Origin: Scilla litardierei
Taxonomy: Eukaryota > Streptophyta > Magnoliopsida > Asparagales > Asparagaceae
Direction of reading: 5' to 3'
Assembly: GCA_030789695.1 (NCBI GenBank)
Contig: JAULAV010003347.1
Coordinates: 1 to 64,000, forward strand
DNA length: 64,000 nucleotides
A program made the position numbers and the translations under genes. The notes beneath the pieces were generated by a model. That model made no database searches. It was not told the origin of the DNA and was given only the letters and a program-made list of their open reading frames with translations. Of this stretch, positions 12,186 to 22,853 are shown piece after piece (position 1 is the stretch's first letter; each line of letters opens with the position of its first letter).

Positions 12186-12479
12186 GGACACAAAAAATGC
12201 CCAATCTGCTTGTTTTGGCCTCCTCGTCGCTCCTGCGACGTCCATTCTTCTTCCGCTCCTCTCCAACAGCAAAATACCCCTCGGGGAGGTCGTCGGTGAC
12301 CGTCTAGAGTAAGCGCATCTCGAGATCACTCCAAATCGCGCCAAATCACTTGAAATGCGACAAAAACAACAAATCGTGAAAAGCATCGCAATATCGTCGA
12401 TATATCGTGAAAAACATGATTTGGGCGATCTAAATGGCATGCAAACATGCGGAAAAAGGTGTAAAATAAGGAGTGATCA

Positions 12480-12493
12480 AAATCCCCCAAGCT
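12480..12493 (-). other. Polypurine tract of the Athila-like element
   Basis: Minus strand AAGCTTGGGGGATTT immediately precedes the 3' LTR. It is the expected primer for plus-strand DNA synthesis. AGCTTGGGGGA recurs on the minus strand at about 13083, 14099 and 17955. Confidence 0.8.
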
Positions 12494-14435
12494 TGCCTCT
12501 TACTCGTCCTCGAGGAAGATAAGTAAAAGGCGAACCCGGTGGATTCGGAAAACGAGAACGGCGAAAAATGAAAAAATGAAAAACGAAGAAGAATGAAAAC
12601 GAAATGAAAATAAAGAAAGAAAGAAAGAAAGAAAGAAGCGAAGAGGTAGGATGCTAGATCATTTTCTCAGGACGTGGGTTTCACTTACTCTTATAGCATG
12701 CACCGAATGAAAAATACATGTCAAAGAATTTTATTTTGATATCATAGTATAATGGTGCAAATAGAAATAGAAAACCCACGAAAAACGATATAATCATGAA
12801 AAACGGAATAATTTTAAAATTAACGTCGTCTGAATCATTTAAAGCGGTATACAAATCACAGATCACACACTTTTCAATTGAACGCTTTCTATCTGGAGTA
12901 TAAGAGTATCACACTATAGAATAGAGAGAATAGAAAAGTATGGATTTCATGAAATGAACGCTAGGCTTAGATTTCTGGATTTCGTAAAACTAAAAAAAAA
13001 TCTCACCGAGTATAGAATATTACTTAGCCTAGGTTGTCGTGCAATGTCAAGTAGTCACTCTCTCACACATCAATGGATCCCCTCCCCCAAGCTTATCTAT
13101 AAGCGTGGTGGCATAAAAAAATATTTACATCCCCATTTTTTTTATACATATAGCTCCAAAAGCAACGAAAAGAAAGAAGAAAGAAAGTAAGTGAGATGGG
13201 ATCTTTTATCGAGGATTTTTCCTCTCTTTTTTTTCTTTTGTTGTTGTTTTTTCTTTGCAATAAGCAACATATACACAACGATCCCAACTCAGAGAGAGAT
13301 AATGATGTACAAGAATGTTTTTCTCTCTCTCTTTTTTTATAGAATAAGAGATTTGGAGCTAGGAATTAGTAGCGGGGGAAAATGCCATAAAATAGAATCA
13401 CTAAGGGGAGATTCACCAATGATTTTAAAAGTAGAGAAATGATGTTCAAGATTTGTGGAGAAAGAAATAAATATAACTCTCGGTTCACTCTATAAGACAT
13501 GCACGACAACTTCAGCAGGGTAATCTAATCTACTCAGTTTCGATCACAAAAAAGCTAACTAATCCAGATTTATCATAGCTAACATCATTCAATCATCCTG
13601 AAGTGAAGTGTACAATTCATGCATATAGAAGTGATATAGGAAAAGAAAGTCAGTACTCCAGATATAAGCATTCAATGCGTGAATCTTGGTGTGTTTTCTG
13701 TGATAGCATACATATGAATATTCAGACTCGGCTAATAATAAAATTTCATCCATTTTCATGCGGAAAAAGGTGTGGGTTACTATTCTAAATGCAAAGCAAG
13801 TCATAGCATCTGATATCTGAAATAAAACCTAAGACATGACAAATATAGCATGCATATAGAATAAGCTAAATCCAACGTCATCATCATCACAGAAAAGTCA
13901 TCTCTAGCATGAGATGAAAAAGAAATAAAGATAAAGGGAAAATAGAAACTATGCAATGCGGCAAACAGGAAAATAAGAAAAACGTGATGCATGGCAAAAC
14001 AAAAGAAAAGTGATGAAAAATAAGTGCGAAAGCGAAAAAATGGTGTGAAAAAACTAAAAATAAAGGTGGCAAATAGAAAAAGAACGTGAGAACTCACTCC
14101 CCCAAGCTAAATGGCACAGTGTCCTCAATGTGCAAAGTGTGGCACACCGAGAGACAAGCGATGGGAGGGGCAAGTGAGGATGCATGCATGAAAAGAAAAA
14201 GGTAAAATAAAGAAATGAAAATATGATGCGGACATGATGCATGCACAGATAGGAGCGATACATAGATATAAGTGTCACCAAAAACTCTCCCTTTCCCCCA
14301 AAATAGATATAAATAGATATGATCAAAAAGAGAATACCATAATAAGTGAGGGGAGGGGGGTGGACAAAAAGTGCAACAGGACCCAGCAGAAACGGGCAGC
14401 ACAACGGCAGGAATAAATCAAGGCATCAAGGGTGC
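12494..14435 (-). other. Non-coding 3' region of the Athila-like element
   Basis: No convincing coding frame. It holds a (GAAA)n run near 12612-12637, AT-rich sequence, and two extra polypurine-tract-like motifs (AGCTTGGGGGA at about 13083 and 14099, minus). The short minus frames at 13801-14404 have membrane-like composition only because of T-rich sequence. Confidence 0.6.
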
Positions 14436-16611
14436 CTAAGAAGGTGGTGCTGCGCCGTCTCCGTCCTGAGGCGGAGGTGGTGGTGGTGGTGGTGTAGGCT
14501 GCTGAGCTGGGGTGGGCGTGGAAGTGGAAGCAGGTCTAGTGTGTGTGGAAGTGTGTGTGGGAACCTGCTGGGTGGGTGGGGGTACGCATGGGAGACGCTC
14601 CAAGACCTGTGTAAGGCAGTAGTGGATCTGGGGGATCAGCTCGAAGCGTCCAGCCATCGCAGAGACGGTGGAGGACAGGGTCCTAAGGTCACCTCTAAGA
14701 CCACTCACCGCCAACTCAAGAGCATGTATGCTCTGCAGTACAGTGTCGGGCGGGGGTGGTGCAGAGGGACGCACCGGTCTAGGCTGTGCAGGGCGAGGCT
14801 GGCGTACGCGAGTAGAGTATGTAACGGGCTCAGCAGGGAAGGGGACAAAAGGTGCCGTGCCTGCAAATGTGGGCCTGGCCTCAGTGTGAGGCCGGGACAT
14901 GCGGTGAGAAGTGGAGGCAGCGGCATCGAAAGAAGAGTGCAAAAGTGGCTGCGAGGCGGCTAGAGAGGTCAGTGGCACAGAAGTGTGGACAGACGCCACG
15001 ACGCTCTCAGAAAATACAGCAGGGGTGGAGACAGAGGTAACTACCGCTGGGGCGGAAGTGTGTGGACCAAAAGGCGCAATCCCAGCGGAGATCATGCTAG
15101 CCATGGTCTCCAAGACCGCGGCAAACGAGGGCTCTCCACTCTCGACAAAGGTCGGCGGGCGCTCAGGGAGTGCGGAGCAAAGAGGCTCCACGGACAGAGG
15201 GCCAGAGGTGGCAGTGGGAGTGGTGGTGACAGCCTCGGAAGTGGTGACAGTGGTGGAAGTGGGCTCAGCAAAAGTACTCTCGACACCGACAGCGGTGTCA
15301 GGAGCAGCGGAAGCATCTGGTATGGGCTGAGAGGCCACTGGGTCAACAGGGTCGGCGGCAGGCTCGGCAGGGTGTGCAGCAGGGTCTGCGGGGGGGGGCA
15401 GCGTGGGCAGCGTGGGCCTGCTCGGCCTCCTCGGCCTCGAGCACGTAGGCAGCGGGGATGAGAACATCCATCGCAGGGAGCCAGTCGACGTGGGCTGGTG
15501 CAATCTGAGTCCGAGCAGGGCTCGGGAGAATCATGTAGTCGGCACCGTAAGGGCCGTGCAACCAGACCCAGTGACGCTCACCATGCGAACGAAGCATCTT
15601 CATCCGGGCCATAACGTCTATCGACAGAGAAGTGGGGCCCGGGACGCGTCGCAAGTCGTCAGGTATGTCCTTGCCGGTCATCATGGTAAGCAAGGTGATC
15701 AGACCGCCGCAGCATATCGGTGAGCGAGCGCCCACCGATACAATGATGCGGTCTAAAAACCAAGCCGCAATGTCGATCACGACGGCGGGGACAAGCTCGG
15801 CTCCATCCCTAGATAGAGCTCTGGGACGAGTCATCGCATAGAGCATGTAGAGCTCTGGCGTAGACATCGTGCCCGGCTCATATCTGGCCAAAAAGGTGGT
15901 CGCCATGAGGCGCTGGGCTATGCGGAGGCAGGGGTGGACAATGGTCGAGGCCTTGGCCCTACTAGGGTCAAAGGCAGCGTGGTGACCCGTAATCCGGGCC
16001 CAGAAGGCACCAGCGTCGAAGGAAGGTGGGGGGATATGGGTGGGGCCGTAACCGCGATCGGCACCGGGGACAGCGGGCCACGAGAAGAATGCTCTCATCA
16101 TATCGAGAGTGACCTGGCACTCTCGATCCATGAACCGGAATGAGCATCCCTCGTCGGTCCGGGCGATCGAACTCAAAACCTCAAGTGTCGGGCGGGTAAA
16201 AGTATCCGCCGACACCTGCAGAAAATCTCGCCAGCCCACGTTGTCGTACAACGTGAGCATCCCCTCTAGTACCCCCAGGCGTCCTAGGTCAGCGAGGTGT
16301 GCAAACCTGGAGGGTACGATCGAGCGCTGGGAGATACGCTCGAAGACGGCGCGGTGTGCGTCGTCTCGGAACGTAATCCCGAGCGGCCCGACCAGTGGAG
16401 CCGGTGGTGGTGGCTGTGGGTCGGCGGGGAGAGGCTGTGCGGGCTGTGGGTGCACTGCAGGCTGTGCGGGGTGTGCGGGGCCTGCAGGCTGTGCTGGGTG
16501 TGCGGGGGACGGTGGAGGAGAGTCCTCCAACTCGTGGGAGGGGCCGGCATCATCCGACCGCTTCCGCTTAGCGGAAGCTCTCTTCGACCGCGGCCGTGTC
16601 CGGGGCGGCAT
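14436..16611 (-). pseudogene. Third ORF (Athila ORF, env position) with one frameshift
   Basis: The frame starts at 16611 with MPPRTRPRSKRASAKRKRSDD, a basic, likely nuclear-localising stretch, followed by a Pro/Ala/Gln-rich segment (about residues 25-75). A folded domain follows (about 80-380; motifs LADLGRLGVLEG, FRFMDRECQVTLDMMRAFFSW). A run of nine G at 15390-15398 shifts the frame. The second frame (15503 to 14436) continues with a Pro/Ala/Thr-rich tail and a short heptad-like segment (LQSIHALELAVSGLRGDL). It resembles the ORF downstream of pol in Athila elements and the plant-transposon domain family. No signal peptide or clear membrane helix is visible, so a true envelope role is doubtful. 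The frameshift could also be a homopolymer sequencing error. Confidence 0.7.
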
Positions 16612-17149
16612 ATCGGCCCCGAGCGCGCCGAAAAGTGAAAAAAGTGCGGTGCGTGTAAAAGAGTGGAAAGAGTGTACCCCGACACGCCGCGAGTGCTAAG
16701 CAGTGGAAGCGTGCGAAGTCAGCGCCTCCACGAAGTCCGGATCAGCCCGTAGAAGCTCCCCTGGGCTCCCCTAAGCTCCAAAAAGCAACCTGCGCATGAA
16801 AAAGCGATATCAGCGAGTAATAATCAAAATGTATGGAGCAATAGGGGTATAATGGATAGGTATAGAAATTGATTTGGGTTAGGGGGGCGTTTAGCACATG
16901 GATCCTCAAGAAATACACGAAAAGAGGAGAAAACGACGAAAACAGGGGTACTGGAGGTGATCGGACGGGCGGCCGCCGGCGGCGACTCGGGCGAGGCGTC
17001 GGCGGTCCTCGGCCGGCGGTGGCGGGCCGAGCGGCGGCGGGGCGGCGCTGGTCGGGCGAGTGAGGGGGCGAAGCGATCGGGCGAGGGAAGTCGAGGGGTC
17101 GGGCGGTTTGGGGTTTTGCGACTTCGAAAGATGTGCCCCCCCTCGCCCC

Positions 17150-17160
17150 TTATATATAAA
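17150..17160 (-). promoter_or_regulatory. Internal TATA box before the third ORF
   Basis: Minus strand TTTATATATAAGGGG. It lies 10-20 bases downstream of the internal palindrome cluster and about 540 bases upstream of the third-ORF start at 16611. The order (palindromes, TATA, leader, ORF) copies that of the LTR, so it is a strong candidate for an internal promoter. Confidence 0.6.
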
Positions 17161-17169
17161 AAAGTTACG

Positions 17170-17494
17170 ACTCGGCCGAATGACGTGGCACTCGGCCGAG
17201 CGTTACCAATGAAAATTTCCTCCCCGCCATCGCTTCGGCCGAGTGGCTTTGCCAGACTCGGCCGAGTGGAGTAAGTCCATTCGGCCGAGTGACTCAAGCT
17301 ACTCGGCAAGACTCGCCCTAGGAGGGTATCCGTTTTACTCGGCCGAGTGACAATATATACTCGGCCGAGTAGCAGTTATATTGAAATCAGGAAAATAAAC
17401 AGAGAGTTGGGTACAGCAGACTTCCCTCGTTCGTGAGCGGCTCGGCCGGACGAACTTGTATACTCGGCCGAGTGACTAGTATGCTCGGCCGAGT
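17170..17494 (-). promoter_or_regulatory. Internal CTCGGCCGAGTG palindrome cluster
   Basis: About eleven full or degenerate copies of the same palindrome found in the LTR U3 recur in the spacer between gag-protease and the third ORF. Intervening sequence is not LTR-like, so this is not simply an internal LTR copy. Confidence 0.82.
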
Positions 17495-17823
17495 GAGCCT
17501 TGTGTTCTGCTGTTTGTCTTCGTTTTGGCTCTAAACTCCGTCTTTCTTCCTCCAATCGATTTCATCTTCCTCCTAAACGTCGAGCGCCTTCTCGGGGCGC
17601 TCCTCGTCGACTCGTTCATCCTCCTCATGATGGATCTACCTATCTCCTCTCCTGTCAAGAAAAATAGGACCCGTTATCACAAAATTTTTGGGCGAACGAC
17701 TCAAAACACTAAAAATTTCTAAAACGAAAATAAAGAAAAAGTAAAAATAAAGCAAAAACCGTCGGGTTGCCTCCCGACAAGCGCTCGTTTAAGGTCGTGA
17801 GCTCGACCCCCTATAATTTTCAA

Positions 17824-20595
17824 TCAATGCGGGATGTTTGGTGCATATGAGATGCACCCATCAAACTTTCCGGGGAGAACGCTTGGATTGGGAAGTTGCG
17901 GCGTAGTGTTCTCCCGCGGTGGTCTCTCGTCTCGAATAGTGTTGGGGGGAGGCTCCCCCAAGCTAGCATTTGCTCCGGTCAACGGTTTTGCCGGTGATGC
18001 CGGTTTCCGTGCCGGCGGAGCTTTCTTCGGAGACTTTAATTTCGAGAGCTTGCAGAGCTCTCGAATCCTTGCGACATCAGCGTCGCCTTCATCATCTTCA
18101 GCGGAGAGGTCGGGGGAATCATTTTTCTTCTCATCGTGGCCTAAATCCGGGCCTTCCTCGAAATCTTCGTCAAAAAGAGCGCCAATTGAGTGAGGGATCG
18201 CCTCCTCTATCACCTCATCAAGGAGGTCCATGTAGTCAAGTTCCTCGTGGTAAGGCATGTGCTTCATGGCCTTAGGAATGTGGAGCTCCACCTCGATGTT
18301 TCCGACGTTTAAAGTTAGGGTACCTTCGCGCACGTCGACGATGACTCCGGCGGTGGCTAGGAACGGGCGTCCAAGTATCAATGAAGTGTCTCCCTCCTCC
18401 TTGACGTCCATGATCACGAAGTCACATGGCAAGCATATTCCACCCGGGACTTGTAGCGGTATGTCTTCGGCAATCCCCACCGGCCTTGTTATCCGTCCAT
18501 CGGCTAATTGAATGCGCATGTCGGTGGGTTTCAACTTTGTCCCGGTGTTTAACCTTAAGAACATGGAGAGAGGCATGAGGCTCACACTAGCCCCAAGATC
18601 AACCAACGCCTTTTGAAGAGGGACGCCGCCCAAGGTGCAAGGAATCCGAAAACTCCCCGGGTCTTTGAATTTTGCCGGCTCCTTCTCTCTCTTGGTGAAC
18701 CAAGAACCCTCCTCGGCTAGCATGATCTTCTCCTTCCTTTTCCTCCCCGAAATCAAGTCCTTCAAAAATTTAGCATACGTGGGGATCTCGACGATGGCGT
18801 CAAGGAAGGGAATGTTAAGGCTAACTCCTCTTAGGTACTCGAGAAATTTTGCTAGCCTTTTCTCCATTTTCGCTCTAGCGAGCCTTTGGGGGAATGGAAC
18901 CGGTGGCATGAAGCGCCTTTCCTCAATCAATTTCTCCGCTCTAGATTTCTCTTTGTCTTGTGGCTCCTTCTCCTTTTCAACTTCAACTATCGGCTCAGTT
19001 GGCTCCAAGCTTTCCTCCACGGGCTCCTTAATAGGAATCATGGCGGGGGTGGTGTCCTTCCCGCCTCTAGTAGTAACGGCAACTACGGCATTGATGTGGC
19101 CCGTGTTGCCCCGTGGGTTTTGCTCCGGTTGCGCCGGCAATCTTTGAGTGTTCCGATTGAGCAACGCCAATTGCTCCGATATTTGAGCCACAACGGTATT
19201 AAGGGAGTCTTGCCCCGCCTTCAAGCTAGCATTTACCTTATTTTGCTCGACCATGAACGCCTCCACTCTAGTTTCGAAGTCGGATCGTTGTGGAGCTTGT
19301 GGAGGGTTTTGATTTTGATTCCTCCACCCTTGGTTGTATCCGGGAGGCCTATATGGTGGAACTTGTTGCTTTGGTTGAAAGTTTTGTTGTGGAGGCCCCC
19401 TCGGTGGATAGTATTGTTGTTGGGGTGGTGGTGGTCGAGCTTGTTGAGGTGGTTGTTGTGGCGGGTTCAAAGCTCCTTCATTGTTGGCGTAAGAGAATCC
19501 GGGATGATTTCTTGTGGCCGGATTGGCCCAATATCCTTGGTTCCCCGCAACATATTGTACTTGCTCCAAGGATCCTTCTACTTGCTCTCCTCCCGAGTAC
19601 ATGGCTTGAGATTGGTCTTGCCAATCACACATTTGGTTCGTCGGCGCGGAGGTGGAAGGGGTCCCTTGGGGCTCCGTGATGAACTTCTCCAATCTCTCCA
19701 CTACCTTGTGGAGAGAATCAAATTTGCTCGTGAGCTCCGCTACGGCCTTTGCCTCATAGATGCTAGTTGGCTTTAAGGAGGAAGTAGAGTGTCCTCGCTC
19801 ATCGCCCCATTGTTGGTTATTTGAGGCCATCTCCTCAATTAGGGCCGTAGCTTCCTCGGGAGTCTTTGACAAGATTGCACCATTCGCCGCGGCATCAATA
19901 ATTTGTTTGGTCCCCGGTTGGAGACCGTTGTAGAAGCTATGCACTAGCTCCCAATCTTCTATACTGTGGTGCGGGCATTGGTGCTGCAAATCCTTAAAAC
20001 GCTCCCAAGCCTCATAGAGCGTCTCCTGCGGTCCTTGCTTGAAGGACATGAGAGCGCTCCGGATCTTCACCGTCTTGGATGGCGGGTAGAATTTGTCAAT
20101 GAATGCACTTGCCAACTCGTCCCAAGTGGTGAAAACTCCGTCAGCCTGCGTCCTTAACCAATAGAGTGCCTTGTCCTTTAGCGTGAAAGGGAAGAGACGC
20201 AGTCTGATGGCATCGATGGAGACCCCCGTCATCTGAAATGTGGCGCACTTCGACAAGAATAGTTGGATGTGGTAGTGGGGGTTCTCATGGGCGTTCCCAT
20301 GAAATGGGTCTTGTTGCATCAAAACCACCAATCCAGTCTTTAGCTCGAAGTTCTTGTCAGCCGCCAACTGCGGCATGGCAATGGACGAGGTAGTAGAAGA
20401 GGTCTTAGGCCGAAGCCTATCGCGAATAGAAATTATCCTCGCCATCCTTGCCGCCAATTCTTCAGGAGTTTCCGGGTTGGTCATATACCTCCCTTCCGGA
20501 TCTTGTCTTCTCTCCGCTCTAAGTCTCCGCGCGGTACGTTCGATCTCGGGATCAAATAATAAAGCTTCAGGGTCCGCCGTAGATCTCGTGTTCAT
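17824..20595 (-). CDS. Gag-protease polyprotein of the Athila-like element
   Basis: One open frame of 923 codons. A retrotransposon gag (capsid) domain lies at about residues 95-265 (motifs LFPFTLKDKALYWL, FIDKFYPPSKT, ETLYEAWERFKDLQHQCPHH). A Gln/Pro-rich linker follows (about 350-470). A retropepsin-like domain has the aspartate of DLGAS at residue 665 and a later LILGRPFLAT. Gag packages the RNA and the protease matures the particle. Athila proteases usually read DLGAS rather than DTGAS. The frame then ends after a Pro-rich tail with no reverse transcriptase; in complete Athila elements pol would follow. The start at 20595 is the first ATG after the primer site. The intact frame fits a recently mobile, trans-complemented element. 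Confidence 0.9.
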   Translation of the reverse strand: MNTRSTADPEALLFDPEIERTARRLRAERRQDPEGRYMTNPETPEELAARMARIISIRDRLRPKTSSTTSSIAMPQLAADKNFELKTGLVVLMQQDPFHGNAHENPHYHIQLFLSKCATFQMTGVSIDAIRLRLFPFTLKDKALYWLRTQADGVFTTWDELASAFIDKFYPPSKTVKIRSALMSFKQGPQETLYEAWERFKDLQHQCPHHSIEDWELVHSFYNGLQPGTKQIIDAAANGAILSKTPEEATALIEEMASNNQQWGDERGHSTSSLKPTSIYEAKAVAELTSKFDSLHKVVERLEKFITEPQGTPSTSAPTNQMCDWQDQSQAMYSGGEQVEGSLEQVQYVAGNQGYWANPATRNHPGFSYANNEGALNPPQQPPQQARPPPPQQQYYPPRGPPQQNFQPKQQVPPYRPPGYNQGWRNQNQNPPQAPQRSDFETRVEAFMVEQNKVNASLKAGQDSLNTVVAQISEQLALLNRNTQRLPAQPEQNPRGNTGHINAVVAVTTRGGKDTTPAMIPIKEPVEESLEPTEPIVEVEKEKEPQDKEKSRAEKLIEERRFMPPVPFPQRLARAKMEKRLAKFLEYLRGVSLNIPFLDAIVEIPTYAKFLKDLISGRKRKEKIMLAEEGSWFTKREKEPAKFKDPGSFRIPCTLGGVPLQKALVDLGASVSLMPLSMFLRLNTGTKLKPTDMRIQLADGRITRPVGIAEDIPLQVPGGICLPCDFVIMDVKEEGDTSLILGRPFLATAGVIVDVREGTLTLNVGNIEVELHIPKAMKHMPYHEELDYMDLLDEVIEEAIPHSIGALFDEDFEEGPDLGHDEKKNDSPDLSAEDDEGDADVARIRELCKLSKLKSPKKAPPARKPASPAKPLTGANASLGEPPPNTIRDERPPRENTTPQLPNPSVLPGKFDGCISYAPNIPH

Positions 20596-20730
20596 GCACA
20601 GGGGAAACAGAGTTTCAAAGAAATGATTAGCACCGTGGAAGGGTTGGGTAAGAAATAAGAAATAAAAATAATGATAATAATAATAATAATAAAGAATAGC
20701 TAGGGTGAGAAAGAATCAAACGCAATCGCC

Positions 20731-20748
20731 TCCCCGGCAACGGCGCCA
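20731..20748 (-). other. Primer-binding site, tRNA-Asp type
   Basis: Minus strand TGGCGCCGTTGCCGGGGA, six bases after the 5' LTR end. This is the primer site characteristic of Athila/Tat elements. Confidence 0.88.
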
Positions 20749-21116
20749 AAAACTTGGTCGGTCCTGAGTATACACCCAAAGAACGGTTGTAGTTTTACCG
20801 CAAGCGCACGGTGTAGCGGCGAGCGGGATATCGAACACAGGGAGGACGAATGACCGTGCTTGCTCCTAATCAACCTGGCTATTTAAGAATAGAGAAAATT
20901 GCCTTGGGCGATCCTGTCACAATCGTCAGACAAATGTGCGAAATATCAAATCAAAATAAAGAACGTCTAGGGAATGGGGAATTCCCGCTACTCACCGTAT
21001 TTCATAAATGCGGTTCGTCGGTATCAAAATTGCTAGAATGAGAATTCGGATGAACTAGTTGCAACTAAATGTGTAACCAAGCTCACGCTCTCGCGCTGTT
21101 GCCGGTCTATAGCTAT

Positions 21117-21420
21117 CCTAGGTTTGGGTCCAATCTCTTGCAAACCCTAGCCTAGGAAAACTAGCATTAGGATCAACATCATCGTCCAATTGCGCACCGA
21201 GCCCAATCTCTTGCAAACTCGGTCCACAATCTAAATTAGGATAGTTCCTACCCGTCCAATCTCTTGCAAACGGGTATTGGCATGTAATTGCAATCGGAAA
21301 TCCTGGTATCGGTCCAATCTCTTGCAAACCGATACTTCGAAAATCCGACTCCAACCCAATTCGGATTTCTAGGGCTTCCTATCAAATTGGGATCCAATCT
21401 CTTGCAAATCCCAATTGATA
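21117..21420 (-). other. Constant-loop, variable-stem hairpin array (5' LTR)
   Basis: Same five hairpins as at 11025-11328. Here the third stem is fully paired (TACCCG with CGGGTA). Because this is the 5' LTR, these hairpins would be in the leader of the genomic RNA (loop UUUGCAAGAGAUUGGA) between the cap and the primer site. Confidence 0.85.
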
Positions 21421-21897
21421 TGAATACCTAGCAATCCGTAGTAAATCGATCCCAATCTAATCTCTAATAGCAATTCTAGCTCAATTTCTACCAATTCATC
21501 ACAAATATGAAAGTGGGCTTGTAGGGTTCATCCCCACGCCCCAAGACGTGGAGACTACTCACAAATCATAGCAAGATCACAAAAATAATCGTTGAGATAA
21601 GCAATAGAATTCATCACAACAATGATATAAACAATAAAAATAGAATTTTTAGGGAAAAGAGATGCAAACCAATGTAGTTCTTCAATTAATCCAACAAAAA
21701 TCCAAGTTTTGCTCCTTCTCCAATCACAAGAATAAAGCTAAAAAACTAATCTAAAAAGCTGCAAAAAATCTCAGAGAGAGCTCTCAAAACTAGGGTAAAA
21801 ACAGGGCTTAAATAGCCCCAAAAATCGTCCAAAAATCGTGACCAAAATACCCCTGCACAGCCTGTTTTCCGCAGTTTTCGCTACAGGCAGCGCAGCG

Positions 21898-22279
21898 CAC
21901 TCGGCCGAGTGACAAAAGTCGCTCGGCCGAGTGAAAACCCTGCAATTTTCCAGTAAGTCGGGTCTTTCAGGGGTCTTCAGTTCGGGGGCGGCTCGGCCGA
22001 GTGAGTTGTCGTCACTCGGCCGATGACTTCACTGCACTCGGGCGGACGGGATTTACCACTCGGCCGAGTGGGTCTTCTGAAGTTCAGGCAGCCGAAAAAC
22101 AGTAACTTCGATGTTTTGGAAGGGCTCCGTCTGGGCGCCACTCGGGCGGACGTGGTATCGTCACTCGGCCGATGTGGTCTTCGGTGCTCGGCCGAGTGCA
22201 CATAGAAATCGTGTCTGAACTGGTCGGGCCAAGCAGTGTCTCGCTGGTCGGCCGAGTGGCTCCTCCACTCGGCCGAGTG
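21898..22279 (-). promoter_or_regulatory. CACTCGGCCGAGTG palindrome cluster (5' LTR)
   Basis: Same dozen-copy cluster as in the 3' LTR. One copy near 22224 has been altered by a one-base insertion and a substitution. Confidence 0.85.
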
Positions 22280-22574
22280 GGACACAAAAAATGCCCAATC
22301 TGCTTGTTTTGGCCTCCTCGTCGCTCCTGCGACGTCCATTCTTCTTCCGCTCCTCTCCAACAGCAAAATACCCCTCGGGGAGGTCGTCGGTGACCGTCTA
22401 GAGTAAGCGCATCTCGAGATCACTCCAAATCGCGCCAAATCACCTGAAATGCGACAAAAACAACAAATCGTGAAAAGCATCGCAATATCGTCGATATATC
22501 GTGAAAAACATGATTTGGGCGATCTAAATGGCATGCAAACATGCGGAAAAAAGGTGTAAAATAAGGAGTGATCA

Positions 22575-22853
22575 CACACCCACACTTCTCTCTTTTTCTG
22601 CTGCATGTGGGTCCTGCCTCCTTCTAACGATACCCACACACACTTACTATTATTGCTCTTTTTTTGATTGCTCGCATGGGTTTTTTCTTGGGTCACCATG
22701 CACTAAGTGCACGGGTTATTTCTAGTCCTTATTGCAAATGGGGGATGTTGACAAACATATAGGCCACACCCCATGGGACAAAGGAGTTGCCCATGTGGCA
22801 CCATTTGTCCCATGTGACAAGAGAAGAGGGTGCCCATGGCCCTACACACAAAT
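22575..22853. repeat. Continuation of the degenerate tandem repeat
   Basis: It resumes with CACACCCACACTTCTCTC and contains the anchor GCACGGGTTATTTCTAGTCC near 22709. It joins the unit cut at 10662 by the Athila-like insertion. Confidence 0.7.

Larger units (their letters stand above)
10663..12479 (-). mobile_element. 3' LTR of the Athila-like element
   Basis: It is bounded by TG..CA (minus: TGATCACTCC ... GGACCGACCA). The minus order is palindrome cluster (12185-11806), TATA-like box (11724-11714), a hairpin array (11328-11025), then the LTR end. Its length is 1817 bases against 1820 for its partner. Confidence 0.93.
10663..22574 (-). mobile_element. Complete pol-less Athila-like Ty3 element
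   Basis: Two near-identical LTRs (10663-12479 and 20755-22574) are flanked by the 5-base duplication CACAC (10658-10662 and 22575-22579). The minus-strand order is 5' LTR, tRNA-Asp-type primer site, gag-protease, spacer with palindromes and TATA box, third ORF, polypurine tract, 3' LTR. No reverse transcriptase, RNase H or integrase motif is present between gag-protease (ending 17824) and the third ORF (starting 16611). By eye the LTRs differ by roughly eight substitutions and three small indels over 1.82 kb, which implies recent insertion. The primer site and DLGAS protease point to the Athila/Tat group. Confidence 0.92.
20755..22574 (-). mobile_element. 5' LTR of the Athila-like element
   Basis: The 1820-base partner of 10663-12479, with the TATA-like box at 21807-21817. 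Differences from the partner are scattered single changes and three one-base indels. It would promote the full-length RNA toward lower coordinates. Confidence 0.93.

Noticed and set aside
13801..14404. Membrane-like minus frames (98-116 codons)
   Set aside because: Phe/Leu/Ser richness follows from T-rich minus-strand sequence in the element's 3' untranslated region; no homology evident.
14346..15461. Plus-strand open frames of 100-200 codons opposite the third ORF
   Set aside because: Antisense shadows of a GC-rich coding region; no motifs and composition explained by the minus-strand gene.
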